A DNA stretch of 8,755 bases from an uncultured Actinomycetes bacterium (GCA_946481495.1 CAMLNW010000108.1:1-8755); one strand, 5' to 3'; shown: positions 1-8,477, numbered from the stretch's first letter. The notes: generated by a model from the sequence alone, not told the origin. A program made the numbers and translations.

Positions 1-522
1 GCCCACAGCGACCGTCGGGACTCCGATGACACCGCGCGCCGCAGCTTGGTCTGTGGCGGCCCGCAGGCGGTCCTTGATCGACTTGCTCTCGATGCCCTTG
101 GTGACCGCCTTCGGATGCAGCTCGCAGGCGGCCGCGGCGATCAGCACGTTGTCCAGATCCGCGAGATCGCGCCCGGCGCAGAACGCCTGGCGGAACGCCG
201 CCAGCGAGAACGCGACCGCGCGCCCCGCCTGCTGGGCGAACGTCGCGGCCCGCATCGCCGGCAGCGAGTTGGTCGGCCACTCCTCGGGCCAGCGGACCTC
301 CATCAGCCCGTACTCGCGCGCACGCCGCTCGACCTCCGCGATCCCGCCGTCACGAGCGTCGGTCAACGACCACGACCCGCCGCCGGTCTGCTGCCAGATC
401 CCGCCGAGCAGGATCGGCTGCCAGATCGGCGTCACCGGCATCACGTCGTGGATTCGCTCGGCGGTCAGCCACGCGTAGGGCGAGCCGAGGTCGTAGTAGA
501 AGACGGGGCGGTCGTCGGTCAT
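1..522 (-). CDS. 2-hydroxychromene-2-carboxylate isomerase-like DsbA-fold protein (3' end beyond window)
   Basis: The visible 174 residues match the DsbA-like thioredoxin-fold group that includes 2-hydroxychromene-2-carboxylate (HCCA) isomerase and kappa-class glutathione transferases. The N-terminal beta strand leads into FYYDLGSPYAWL (residues 8-19). Ser14-Pro-Tyr sits where the HCCA isomerase/GST-kappa catalytic serine lies, and there is no CxxC, so a disulfide oxidase is unlikely. A helical insertion follows, then GVIGVPT (about 165-171), the cis-proline loop of the fold. The stop lies off the left edge; related proteins are about 200-230 residues, so perhaps 30-50 are missing. The ATG at 522 overlaps the TGA of the upstream secreted-protein gene (ATGA), implying translational coupling. 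Family members isomerise aromatic-degradation intermediates using glutathione, but the substrate here cannot be read. No signal peptide is seen, so it should be cytosolic. Confidence 0.85.
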   Translation of the reverse strand, partial: MTDDRPVFYYDLGSPYAWLTAERIHDVMPVTPIWQPILLGGIWQQTGGGSWSLTDARDGGIAEVERRAREYGLMEVRWPEEWPTNSLPAMRAATFAQQAGRAVAFSLAAFRQAFCAGRDLADLDNVLIAAAACELHPKAVTKGIESKSIKDRLRAATDQAAARGVIGVPTVAVG

Positions 523-2594
523 CCGGGCAGCACCGTAACGCGGACCGGGCGCGATACACCGGCCGCGAACGGATAGCCGGCCTCGACTGGGACCCGTGCG
601 CGCATCCGGTAGCTGGCGCGCAGCCCCGTCGTGCGGAAGACGTAGCGGAACCGCCAGCGCCCGTCGCGCCGCGCACGGACCGCGGAGATCGTCCGCCAGC
701 GACCGCGGAAGTGGGCCTGGACCTCGACCAGCTTGCCGTGGCGTGGAACGGGACGGCCGATCCGGCCCTGGAGCAGCAGCGGCCGTCCGCCGACGATCGC
801 GAGTCGGTGCTGGCCGCGCCCCCAGCGGGAGGCTGGTCGTCGACCCGCGCCACGGCGGCCGTGGTGCTTGTGTCCGGCCGCTCGCCGAGCGCGCGGAGCG
901 TGAGCCGCCATCGTCACCCTCGCGTGGGGACGCGGGTTCGGGCGCCTCGTCGCGGTGAGGCTCTGCTCGCGCAGCGTGCGCTGGCCACCGTAGACGACGG
1001 CCGCGTTGCCAGCCGCGTCGACTGCCCGTGCACGCAGGTCGAAGACACCGCCAGCCGCGCGACGGCTCTCGTCGAGCACGGCGACGAGCCGCTCGCCGTC
1101 ACGCTCGGTCAACAGTGCGATCCAGGCGTCCGAGCCGTAGCGGCGCAGCTCGATCGTCCCCTGTACGATTCCCGACAGGTCGTGGCCGACGACGTCGAAG
1201 CGCTCCGGCGTCGCCGGGTGGGCGGGCAGGAAGCGCAGCGCTGGCGGGTCGGGGTCGTAGCGCAGGCGGCGCGGCGACGTGGCGGTCTCTGGGTCGCCGT
1301 TGCCGGCGGCGTCGGCGAGCCAGAGGCGGACGTCCCACTCGCCCGGAGCGGGCGGCGTGATCCTCAGCGAGCCGTCGGCTCCGGCGTGCTCGCCCTCGAC
1401 GCAGGGGGTAGGCGGGAGCGATGCATGTCCGTTCCGCTTGGGAACCGCTGCTCGGACATACATCGTTCCCGCCGTGAGCGTCGCGGTTGACGTGCCGGCC
1501 GGGCAGAGGGTCCAGCGGGTAGCCGCGATCGGGGCGTGCTGGCCGGAGGGAGCTGTCCAGCGCAATCCGAAGCCGTTCGTCCGCCGCCAGCTGTCGCCGC
1601 TGTCGAGTTCCAGGTCGCGAGGGGAGGCTGGAGCATGGTTGTCGACGCTGATCGCATAGGTCTTGCGCACAGTCGCTCCGCCGACGTCGGTTGCGCGCAG
1701 CTCCAGCCCGCGGACGCCGTCGGGTAGCCGCGAAGTGTCGACGGTCCACTCGCCAGTCCGCCCCGCAGGGCAGGGCTGCAGGCGTGCATAGCGGCCGGCG
1801 ACGATGGTGCAGCTCGACGGCGACTGAAGGATCGTTCCATCGTCGAAGGCCGTCTCGACGCCGGTCAGGCCACCGCCGGTGTCGTGCGCGGGAAACGACA
1901 GCGTGCGCGTTCCGCTCAGCCAGCCGCCGTCGAACAGCGATCCGCTGGCGTTGCCGATCAGCGGCGATGCGTCGTCGCGCAGCGTGAAGTCGAACGAACG
2001 GCCGCGCAGGCGCAGGTCGGCGACAGTGCCCTGCGCGCAGGTGAAGCCCGGCCCGCAGCGCAGGTGGAAGCCGACGCGACGTGCTTCGAAGCCGCTCGTC
2101 GCCGCGCTCCAGCTGCGCCCGACCGGGCCAGCCAACCCCGACGGCGCGCTCCACGTCGCGTTGCCCAGATGGCCCTGGAACAGGTAGGCCCGCCCGCCTT
2201 GGCCGTCGGGCTGCTGCGTCGCCTCGGCATAGCTCGTCATGCCGCTGACGCAGCAGCCCTCGAGCGTCCCGAACGCGCCCGCGAAGCCCGTGAAGACGGT
2301 GCCATTCGGCGCATAGGCGAACCAACCGCCATATGCGCCCGACGGGTAGGTCCGCTGCGTTCCGCCGCCCCCGTTGCGCGCAGCCAACCCGAACTCGCCG
2401 CAGCCGCTGCCGGCGTGCTGGTCCACCGTCGGTGCGCCGGACGACTGCCAGACGAAGTCGTGGTGACCGTTGCCTGTCGCCCAATCGCACTGGCGGACGG
2501 TGTAGGTGCCAGCTGCGGCTGGAGGCGCGGCCGCGCAGCAGGTAACTGCGAGCGCGGCGGCTAGTCCGAGGACAAGACGGGAAAGACGAGGCAC
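519..2594 (-). CDS. secreted multi-domain protein with Ig-like repeats and Thermoleophilia-type C-terminal domain
   Basis: Extracellular protein of 691 residues and unknown function. I chose the GTG at 2594 because GAAGGAG lies five bases upstream. A GTG at 2618 in the same frame would add eight residues but falls in a hairpin loop with a poor ribosome site. The N-terminus is a clear signal peptide (PRLSRLV then LGLAAALAVTCCAAAPPAAA), probably cleaved near residue 28. Residues about 29-215 form a Gly/aromatic-rich, lectin-like beta region. Two or three Ig-like segments (about 215-530) follow, with phrases such as LPDGVRGLELRATDVGG and FDLRARAVDAAGN. A very basic His/Arg-rich linker spans about 543-595. 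The C-terminal beta domain (about 600-691, with GKLVEVQAHFRGRWRTISAV and AGYPF) resembles a recurring tail of Solirubrobacterales secreted proteins. The mature part has 10 cysteines. No catalytic motif is recognised; adhesion or surface binding is a guess. The domain names are pattern calls. Confidence 0.85.
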   Translation of the reverse strand: MPRLSRLVLGLAAALAVTCCAAAPPAAAGTYTVRQCDWATGNGHHDFVWQSSGAPTVDQHAGSGCGEFGLAARNGGGGTQRTYPSGAYGGWFAYAPNGTVFTGFAGAFGTLEGCCVSGMTSYAEATQQPDGQGGRAYLFQGHLGNATWSAPSGLAGPVGRSWSAATSGFEARRVGFHLRCGPGFTCAQGTVADLRLRGRSFDFTLRDDASPLIGNASGSLFDGGWLSGTRTLSFPAHDTGGGLTGVETAFDDGTILQSPSSCTIVAGRYARLQPCPAGRTGEWTVDTSRLPDGVRGLELRATDVGGATVRKTYAISVDNHAPASPRDLELDSGDSWRRTNGFGLRWTAPSGQHAPIAATRWTLCPAGTSTATLTAGTMYVRAAVPKRNGHASLPPTPCVEGEHAGADGSLRITPPAPGEWDVRLWLADAAGNGDPETATSPRRLRYDPDPPALRFLPAHPATPERFDVVGHDLSGIVQGTIELRRYGSDAWIALLTERDGERLVAVLDESRRAAGGVFDLRARAVDAAGNAAVVYGGQRTLREQSLTATRRPNPRPHARVTMAAHAPRARRAAGHKHHGRRGAGRRPASRWGRGQHRLAIVGGRPLLLQGRIGRPVPRHGKLVEVQAHFRGRWRTISAVRARRDGRWRFRYVFRTTGLRASYRMRARVPVEAGYPFAAGVSRPVRVTVLPG

Positions 2595-2636
2595 GGCGAC
2601 TCCTTCGGTGGGATGCACTTCCCACCAAGGGACGCC
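2595..2636 (-). promoter_or_regulatory. hairpin covering the ribosome binding site of the secreted-protein gene
   Basis: Read on the minus strand, CCTTGGTGGG (2630-2621) pairs with CCCACC (2612-2607) and AAGG (2605-2602). There is one bulged G and an eight-base loop. An outer GGCG (2636-2633) can pair with CGCC (2598-2595). The 3' arm contains most of the GAAGGAG Shine-Dalgarno, and the outer stem reaches the base before the GTG start. When folded, the structure would hide the ribosome site. The complementarity is direct; the regulatory role is inference. It could also serve as a transcription terminator or mRNA-stability element after lpd. It matches no riboswitch class I know. Confidence 0.45.
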
Positions 2637-2637
2637 T

Positions 2638-2653
2638 GGGGCGAAACCGCCCC
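2638..2653 (-). terminator. GC-rich hairpin after lpd, possible weak terminator
   Basis: GGGGCG (2638-2643) and CGCCCC (2648-2653) form a perfect 6-bp stem with a 4-base loop. It lies 10 bases beyond the lpd stop codon and directly before the RBS-covering hairpin. There is no T-tract on the minus strand, so it is not a canonical intrinsic terminator; actinobacterial terminators often lack one. It may attenuate lpd read-through or act with the next hairpin. Confidence 0.3.
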
Positions 2654-2663
2654 CCTGAATCGC

Positions 2664-4049
2664 TTACCCGTGAATCAGCCAGCCGTCGGTCGCGCGAGCG
2701 GCCTCGAGGATCGTCTCGGCGAACGCGGGGTGCGGGTGGACCGAGCGGGCGAGCTCCGGATAGCCGCCCTCGAGGTCGCGGGCGACGACGAGCTCCTGGA
2801 TCAGCTCGGCCGCCTTCGGGCCGACGATGTGGGCGCCGAGGATCTCGCCGTAGCGCTTGTCGCCGACGATCTTGACGAGGCCGGTGCGGTCGCCGTAGAC
2901 GGTCGGGGCGCCGACGGCGCCCATCGGGATCTTGCCGACCGCGACGTCGTGGCCGGCCTCCTTGGCCTGTGCCTCGGTGAGCCCGAAGCTCGCGACCTGG
3001 GGTGAGCAGAAGGTGACGCGCGGGATGTAGTCGTGGTCGATCGGGTGCGTCGGCAGGCCGGCCGCGTCCTCGACGGCGATGATCCCCTCGTCGGATGCCT
3101 TGTGCGCGAGCGCGGGACCGGGCACGAGGTCGCCGATCGCGTAGACGTTCTCCTTCGAGGTGCGCAGCGCGCCGTCGACGACGATCAGGCCGCGCTCGTC
3201 GGTCTTGACGCCGGCCTCGTCGAGGCCCAGCCCCTCGATGTCGGTGCCGCGCCCGGCGGCGATGCAGAGCAGGTCGAACTCATGCTGCTCGCCGTTGATC
3301 GTCATCTTCACCGCGTCGCCGCTGTCCTCGGCGGACTCGACGTTGGCGCCGGTCACGATCTTCACGTTCTGCTTGGCGATCTCGCGCGCGCAGGCCCGTG
3401 CCGCGTCCTTGTCCTCGAGCGGCAGGATCTGGTCGAGCGCCTCGATCAGCGTCACCTCGGTGCCGAGCCGCCCGAACGCCGACGCGACCTCGGTGCCCGA
3501 GGCGCCGGCGCCGATCACCGCGAGCCGCTTCGGCTGCGAGTCGGTCAGCCACATGCCGGCGGTGTCGACGATCCGGCCGCCGAACTGCAGGCCGAGCAGC
3601 GGCTTGGCGACGGTTCCGGTCGCGAGCACGACCTTGCCGGCCTCGATCTCCTGGCCGTCGAACGATCCGCCGACCTTCACGTTGCCGTCCTCGGTCAGCG
3701 AGCCGTGGCCGTTGATGACCTCGATCTTGTTCTTGTCGAAGAGCATCGACACGCCGCCGACCATCGTCTTGATCACCTTGTCGCGGTGGCCCGCGGCGCC
3801 CGCGAAGTCGAAGCCGACGTCGCCGGTCGAGATGCCGAAGCGGTCGGCGGTGGTGACCTCCTTATAGGCATCGGCGACGCGCAGGACGGCCTTCGCGGGG
3901 ATGCAGGCCTCGTTGAGGCAGCGGCCGCCGACGGTGTCGGCGCGCTCGATCACGGCGGTCTTCATGCCGAGCTGAGCGGCGCGGATCGCGGCCACGTAGC
4001 CACCCGGGCCGGAGCCGATGACGATGCAGTCGTAGGAGGAGTCAGGCAT
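2664..4049 (-). CDS. lpdA: dihydrolipoamide dehydrogenase (E3)
   Basis: FAD-dependent pyridine nucleotide-disulfide oxidoreductase of 461 residues, the normal E3 length. It reoxidises dihydrolipoyl groups of 2-oxoacid dehydrogenase complexes or the glycine cleavage H protein, passing electrons to NAD+ in the cytosol. The FAD Rossmann motif is GSGPGG (12-17). The redox-active cysteines are Cys44 and Cys49 in GGRCLNEACIPAK. A second Rossmann motif, GAGASG, marks the NAD domain. YAIGDLVPGPALAHKA is the second FAD motif. HPHPAFAE (438-445) supplies the His440/Glu445 dyad of the dimer interface. I start at ATG 4049, giving MPDSSYDCIVIG; a TTG at 4067 would add six residues but has no ribosome site. 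A TAGTCT -10 box seven bases before the ATG suggests a leaderless transcript. No E1, E2 or H-protein gene is nearby, so its complex is unknown. Confidence 0.95.
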   Translation of the reverse strand: MPDSSYDCIVIGSGPGGYVAAIRAAQLGMKTAVIERADTVGGRCLNEACIPAKAVLRVADAYKEVTTADRFGISTGDVGFDFAGAAGHRDKVIKTMVGGVSMLFDKNKIEVINGHGSLTEDGNVKVGGSFDGQEIEAGKVVLATGTVAKPLLGLQFGGRIVDTAGMWLTDSQPKRLAVIGAGASGTEVASAFGRLGTEVTLIEALDQILPLEDKDAARACAREIAKQNVKIVTGANVESAEDSGDAVKMTINGEQHEFDLLCIAAGRGTDIEGLGLDEAGVKTDERGLIVVDGALRTSKENVYAIGDLVPGPALAHKASDEGIIAVEDAAGLPTHPIDHDYIPRVTFCSPQVASFGLTEAQAKEAGHDVAVGKIPMGAVGAPTVYGDRTGLVKIVGDKRYGEILGAHIVGPKAAELIQELVVARDLEGGYPELARSVHPHPAFAETILEAARATDGWLIHG

Positions 4050-4084
4050 GCGGGCCAGACTATCCAAGCCGACTCAGCGGTCAG
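4050..4084 (-). promoter_or_regulatory. putative leaderless promoter of lpd
   Basis: On the minus strand CTGACC (4084-4079) resembles -35 TTGACA at four of six bases. It is followed by 16 bases and TAGTCT (4062-4057), which fits the actinobacterial -10 form TANNNT. Exactly seven bases then separate the box from the lpd ATG, the spacing expected when the first transcribed base is the start codon. No Shine-Dalgarno precedes the ATG, which fits. It is a sequence-only prediction and would not exclude read-through from thiE. Confidence 0.45.
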
Positions 4085-4634
4085 CGCCTGGGCGCTCTGG
4101 CATCTGGATCCGCGCCATCACCTTGACGAGCTTCCAGAACAGCGTTCCCGCCCCGGCGATCACCGCGAGCGCAATCAGCAGGGCGACGACGCTCTCGGCG
4201 CGGGTCAACAGCACGCCGAAGATTACGAGCGCGAGCGCCAGCACCGCCTCCATGCCGAGTACGCCCCAGTAGCGCATCCGCCAGCAGCCGTAGGCGACGA
4301 TGAACATCAGGCCGGAGTAGACGGCGATCCCGACCAGCGCCGGCCGCTCGCCCTGGACCTCGACGCCGGCGACGTAGGAGACGAGGTTGGCCGCGCCGAG
4401 CGCGAAGGAGAGCACCGCGGCGATCGTCACCGGCAGTGGCCGCTCGTCCTGGCCGAGCGGTTTCAGCGCCGCGCGCGCGGCCTCGTCCTTGGCGCGCCCG
4501 CGGGCGTAGCCGCGCGCCATCCGGTCCTGGCCGCTCTCGGGAGCCGCTCCGTCCCCGTTAGCGGCCGAGCGGCTCTCCGCCGCGGCGCTGCGCTGGCGCT
4601 GCTTGCGTCGCTTGCGGCTACTGCGTTGCGCCAA
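4074..4634 (-). CDS. four-helix membrane protein of unknown function
   Basis: I chose the TTG at 4634 because GAGGAGG (4647-4641) lies six bases upstream; the longer open frame above it is only a shadow of thiE. The product has 186 residues. Residues 2-60 are hydrophilic, begin strongly basic ([14 protein letters not shown]) and look disordered. Four hydrophobic helices follow at about 68-90, 98-117, 122-143 and 147-167, then a short basic tail. The N-terminus probably lies in the cytoplasm by the positive-inside rule. No transporter, enzyme or receptor motif is recognised. The start overlaps the thiE 3' end by 17 bases, so translation is probably coupled. That could mean a thiamine-related role such as precursor transport, but four helices and no family signature make this speculative. 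The stop is 24 bases before the lpd ATG. Confidence 0.8.
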   Translation of the reverse strand: MAQRSSRKRRKQRQRSAAAESRSAANGDGAAPESGQDRMARGYARGRAKDEAARAALKPLGQDERPLPVTIAAVLSFALGAANLVSYVAGVEVQGERPALVGIAVYSGLMFIVAYGCWRMRYWGVLGMEAVLALALVIFGVLLTRAESVVALLIALAVIAGAGTLFWKLVKVMARIQMPERPGADR

Positions 4635-5274
4635 GGCTGGCCTCCTCGAGACCGGCGCGCAGGAACGCGGCAGCCGCGCCAGGGTCGGCCGCGTCGCGGA
4701 TCGCGCGCACCACGACGACCCGCTCGGCCCCCGCGGCGGCGACGTCGTCGACGTTGCCGCCATCGATCCCGCCGATCGCGAACCACGGCTGCGGCGGCCG
4801 CAGCGCGGCGGCGGCACGGACGTACTCCAGACCGGTCGCGGGGCGCCCCGGCTTGGTCGGCGTCTCCCAGACCGGACCGACGCTGAGCTGGTCGGCGCCG
4901 GCCTCGATGCCGGCCTCGAGCTGCGCGGGGGTGTGGGTCGACAGCCCGACCAGCAGCTCAGGGCCGCCGGCCGCGCGCGCCTCGGCGATCGGCATGTCGT
5001 CCTGGCCGACGTGGACGCCGTCGGCGCCGGCGCTCAGCGCGAGGTCGGGGCGGTCGTTGATCCACAGCAGCGCGCCGTGGATGTCGCAGAGCGTGCGCCA
5101 GACGGCGGCGCGCTCCAGCAGCGTCGCGTCGTCGAGCTCGGGATCGCGCAGCTGGACCATGTCGACTCCGCCCGACAGCGCCGCGTCGAGCGCGCCGTCG
5201 TCCATGCCGCCGTCGGTGACCAGGTAGAGGCGCGCCTCGCTGAGCCGCTCGCGTCGTTCCGCTGCCGTCCTCAT
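4618..5274 (-). CDS. thiE: thiamine phosphate synthase
   Basis: Joins hydroxymethylpyrimidine diphosphate to thiazole phosphate carboxylate, releasing CO2 and pyrophosphate, to give thiamine phosphate in the cytosol. The 218-residue TIM barrel has the family marks in order: RLYLVTDG (15-22), VQLRDP (40-45), INDRPDLAL (72-80), [10 protein letters not shown] (86-95), GLSTHT (110-115), [11 protein letters not shown] (133-143) and AIGGI (166-170). One residue is odd: the usual Lys two places after the motif Arg (Lys61 of the B. subtilis enzyme, in QFREK) is Pro45 here. I start at ATG 5274, which has GCGAGG nine bases upstream; an in-frame ATG at 5283 sits directly against that site. The gene is divergent from thiO across a gap of about 50 bases and leads into the membrane-protein gene. 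No TPP riboswitch precedes it. Confidence 0.95.
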   Translation of the reverse strand: MRTAAERRERLSEARLYLVTDGGMDDGALDAALSGGVDMVQLRDPELDDATLLERAAVWRTLCDIHGALLWINDRPDLALSAGADGVHVGQDDMPIAEARAAGGPELLVGLSTHTPAQLEAGIEAGADQLSVGPVWETPTKPGRPATGLEYVRAAAALRPPQPWFAIGGIDGGNVDDVAAAGAERVVVVRAIRDAADPGAAAAFLRAGLEEASLGATQ

Positions 5275-5312
5275 GCTCGCCATCCTCGCAGAGGAGCACG
5301 GCGTCACAGGGG

Positions 5313-5325
5313 TACCTTGTAGGCG
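5313..5325 (+). promoter_or_regulatory. putative leaderless -10 box of the thiO operon
   Basis: TACCTT (5313-5318) fits the -10 form TANNNT and stands exactly seven bases before the thiO ATG. No Shine-Dalgarno lies at a useful distance, so a leaderless mRNA starting at the ATG is likely. No good -35 is visible. On the other strand TACAAG (5321-5316) overlaps this box and is a weak candidate -10 for thiE. If both are real, the two thiamine transcripts would compete for one site. Confidence 0.4.
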
Positions 5326-6515
5326 ATGGAACGCGCTTACGACCTGATCGTGGTCGGGGCCGGGGCGATCGGCCTCAGCTGCGCCTGGCGCTGCGTCCAG
5401 GCTGGCATGTCGGTGCTCGCGATCGAGCGCGAGCAGCCGGGTGCCGGCGCCTCCGGTGTCGCGGCCGGGATGCTCGCCCCGATCACCGAGGCGACCTTCG
5501 GCGAGCAGCCGCTGCTTGAGCTCAACCTCGAGGCCCGCGCTCAGTGGCCGGCCTTCGCGGCGGAGCTCGAGGAGCTGACCGCGCTGCCGACCGGCTACGC
5601 CGACTGCGGGGCGCTGGTCGTAGCCGCCGACCGTGACGACACCGAGGAGCTGCGCCGGCTGCACGCGTTTCAGGTCGAGCTGGGGCTCGACGCCGAGTGG
5701 TTGCCGCCGCGCGCGGCCCGCGAGCGCGAGCCGGCACTGTCGCCACGGATTGGTGGGGCGATCTACGCGCCGCAGGACGGCCAGGTCGATCCGGCCGCGG
5801 TTGTCCGTGCGCTCGCTTTCGCGTTCGCCGCCGCTGGCGGTGAGCTGCGCACGGGACTCGAGGTCACAGGCATCGACACGGCCGGCGGTCGCGTCGGAGG
5901 AGTGGAGGTCGTGCCCGTCGACGGCGACCCCGACCCGGATCAGTTGCGCGTCGCGGGCCTCGACGAGCGCCAGACGATCCCCGCCGCGGCGGTGCTCATT
6001 GCCGCCGGCGCCTGGAGCGCCGAAGGTGCCCTGGCCACCGAGGCTTCGGCGCCGCCGATCCGTCCCGTCAAGGGTCAGCTGCTCGAGTTGCGCGTTCGGC
6101 GTGGCTACCGCCCGCCGGCGCGGCACATCGTGCGCACGCCGCGCTGCTACCTCGTCACGCGTCCAGACGGTCGGGTCGTGCTCGGCGCGACCCAGGAGGA
6201 GCAGGGCTTCGACACGGCGATCACTGCCGACGGGGTGCACCGCCTGCTCGAGGCGGCCTGGGAGGTGTTGCCCGACGCCGGCGAGCTCGAGCTGGTCGCG
6301 GCGCGCGCCGGCCTGCGGCCCGGGACGCCCGACAACGCGCCCGCGATCGGCTCCGGCGACATCGAGGGACTGTTGTGGGCGACCGGCCACCACCGCAACG
6401 GCGTGATGCTCGCTCCGTCGACGGGGCGCGCGATCGCCGCGCTGCTCGTCGACGGCGAGCTGCCCGCTGCCTTCCGCGCGTTCGCCGCCGATCGCTTCCA
6501 CGGTGGGGTGCGCGC

Positions 6516-6519
<4 letters not shown>
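5326..6519 (+). CDS. thiO: glycine oxidase ThiO
   Basis: FAD-dependent D-amino-acid-oxidase-type enzyme of 397 residues. It oxidises glycine to iminoacetate (dehydroglycine), the two-carbon unit for the thiamine thiazole in aerobes, making hydrogen peroxide. The FAD motif GAGAIG (11-16) opens the protein, and EREQPGAGASGVAAGML follows, the stretch that normally binds FAD. The middle holds the substrate domain. The C-terminus has GLRPGTPDNAP, whose Arg331 corresponds to the carboxylate-binding Arg of glycine oxidase, and ATGHHRNGVMLAPSTG, the final FAD-binding loop. It is first in a plus-strand operon and its TGA overlaps the thiS ATG. Having ThiO rather than the radical-SAM ThiH points to an oxygen-dependent route. 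Other DAAO-family roles are possible, but the thiS-thiG context settles it. Confidence 0.95.
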
Positions 6520-7988
<1,469 letters not shown>

Positions 7989-7996
7989 GCGCCGGC

Positions 7997-8419
7997 TCAC
8001 TGCACCGTTATCGAGCCGTTCTGGCCTGAGTGGATGGTGCAGTGGTAGGCGATCTTGCCGGGAGTGGTGAAGGTCTCCTCGAAGGTGTCGCCGGGCTGCA
8101 ACGTGCCGGAGTCGAAGTCTGGTCCCGGACCCTCCTCCTTGGTGACCGTGTGCGGCAGCTTGCCGGTGTTCGTCCACTTGACGGTCACGCCCTTCTTGAC
8201 GGTCTCGTCCTTGGGATCGAAGTCGATGTCGACGATCTCGACGGCGACCTGCTTGCCGGCCGCGGCTCCGCCACCGGAGGCCTGCTTCTCGGTCGTCGCG
8301 GTCTGCTCGGTGGTCGTGGCGTTGCCGCTGTCGCCCGAGTCGCTGTCGTCGTCGCCACAGCCAACGGCCACCAGGCCGAGGACCAGACACGCGCTGATCG
8401 CTGCAAGGAACTGCTTCAT
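7997..8419 (-). CDS. cupredoxin-domain lipoprotein (plastocyanin/azurin-like) with Gln axial position
   Basis: A 140-residue exported electron-transfer-type protein. The signal peptide ends in LVAVGC, and Cys21 is the likely lipidation site, though Ala at -3 is not ideal. An Asp/Ser/Thr-rich low-complexity linker (22-55) follows, as in many tethered cupredoxins. The domain (56-140) has the copper ligands His90 in KLPHTVT and Cys127 and His130 in YHCTIHSGQNG. Where most relatives have Met (CTIHPGM), residue 133 is Gln, as in stellacyanin-type sites. I use the ATG at 8419, preceded by GAGGAGGT at five bases. A promoter fits upstream. Its 3' end is eight bases from the opposing SnoaL-like gene. 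The redox partner is unknown, and without a measured spectrum copper binding is inferred. Confidence 0.9.
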   Translation of the reverse strand: MKQFLAAISACLVLGLVAVGCGDDDSDSGDSGNATTTEQTATTEKQASGGGAAAGKQVAVEIVDIDFDPKDETVKKGVTVKWTNTGKLPHTVTKEEGPGPDFDSGTLQPGDTFEETFTTPGKIAYHCTIHSGQNGSITVQ

Positions 8420-8447
8420 ACCGGACCTCCTCTGAACGGGTGAGACC

Positions 8448-8476
8448 AGCGTACTCCCGTGAGCGGCAGGCGTCAG
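8448..8476 (-). promoter_or_regulatory. putative sigma-70-type promoter of the cupredoxin gene
   Basis: On the minus strand CTGACG (8476-8471) resembles -35 TTGACA at four of six bases. A 17-base spacer follows, then TACGCT (8453-8448), a TANNNT -10. Transcription would start near 8441, about 20 bases before the ATG and just ahead of GAGGAGGT (8432-8425). The -35 begins right after the argF stop, so the gene can be expressed apart from argF. Confidence 0.4.
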
Positions 8477-8477
8477 A

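Noticed and set aside
1099..2628. Minus-strand open frame of 509 codons
   Set aside because: It lies in another frame of the secreted-protein gene and is very Arg-rich. The chosen frame has a signal peptide and domain-like phrases.
4635..4817. N-terminal extension of the membrane protein up to 4817
   Set aside because: It overlaps thiE coding sequence and looks like random Arg/Ser/Pro. The TTG at 4634 has GAGGAGG at ideal distance.
3033..4886. Plus-strand open frame of 617 codons
   Set aside because: It is exactly antisense to lpd, the membrane protein and part of thiE. Its product is Arg/Asp/Val-rich with no domain, as expected of a high-GC shadow frame.
5275..5325. TPP riboswitch ahead of thiO or thiE
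   Set aside because: The gap is too short for the aptamer and the conserved core strings are absent.
5275..6501. Long minus-strand extension upstream of thiE
   Set aside because: It is open only because it mirrors thiO. The ThiE similarity begins after the ATG at 5274, which has a ribosome site.
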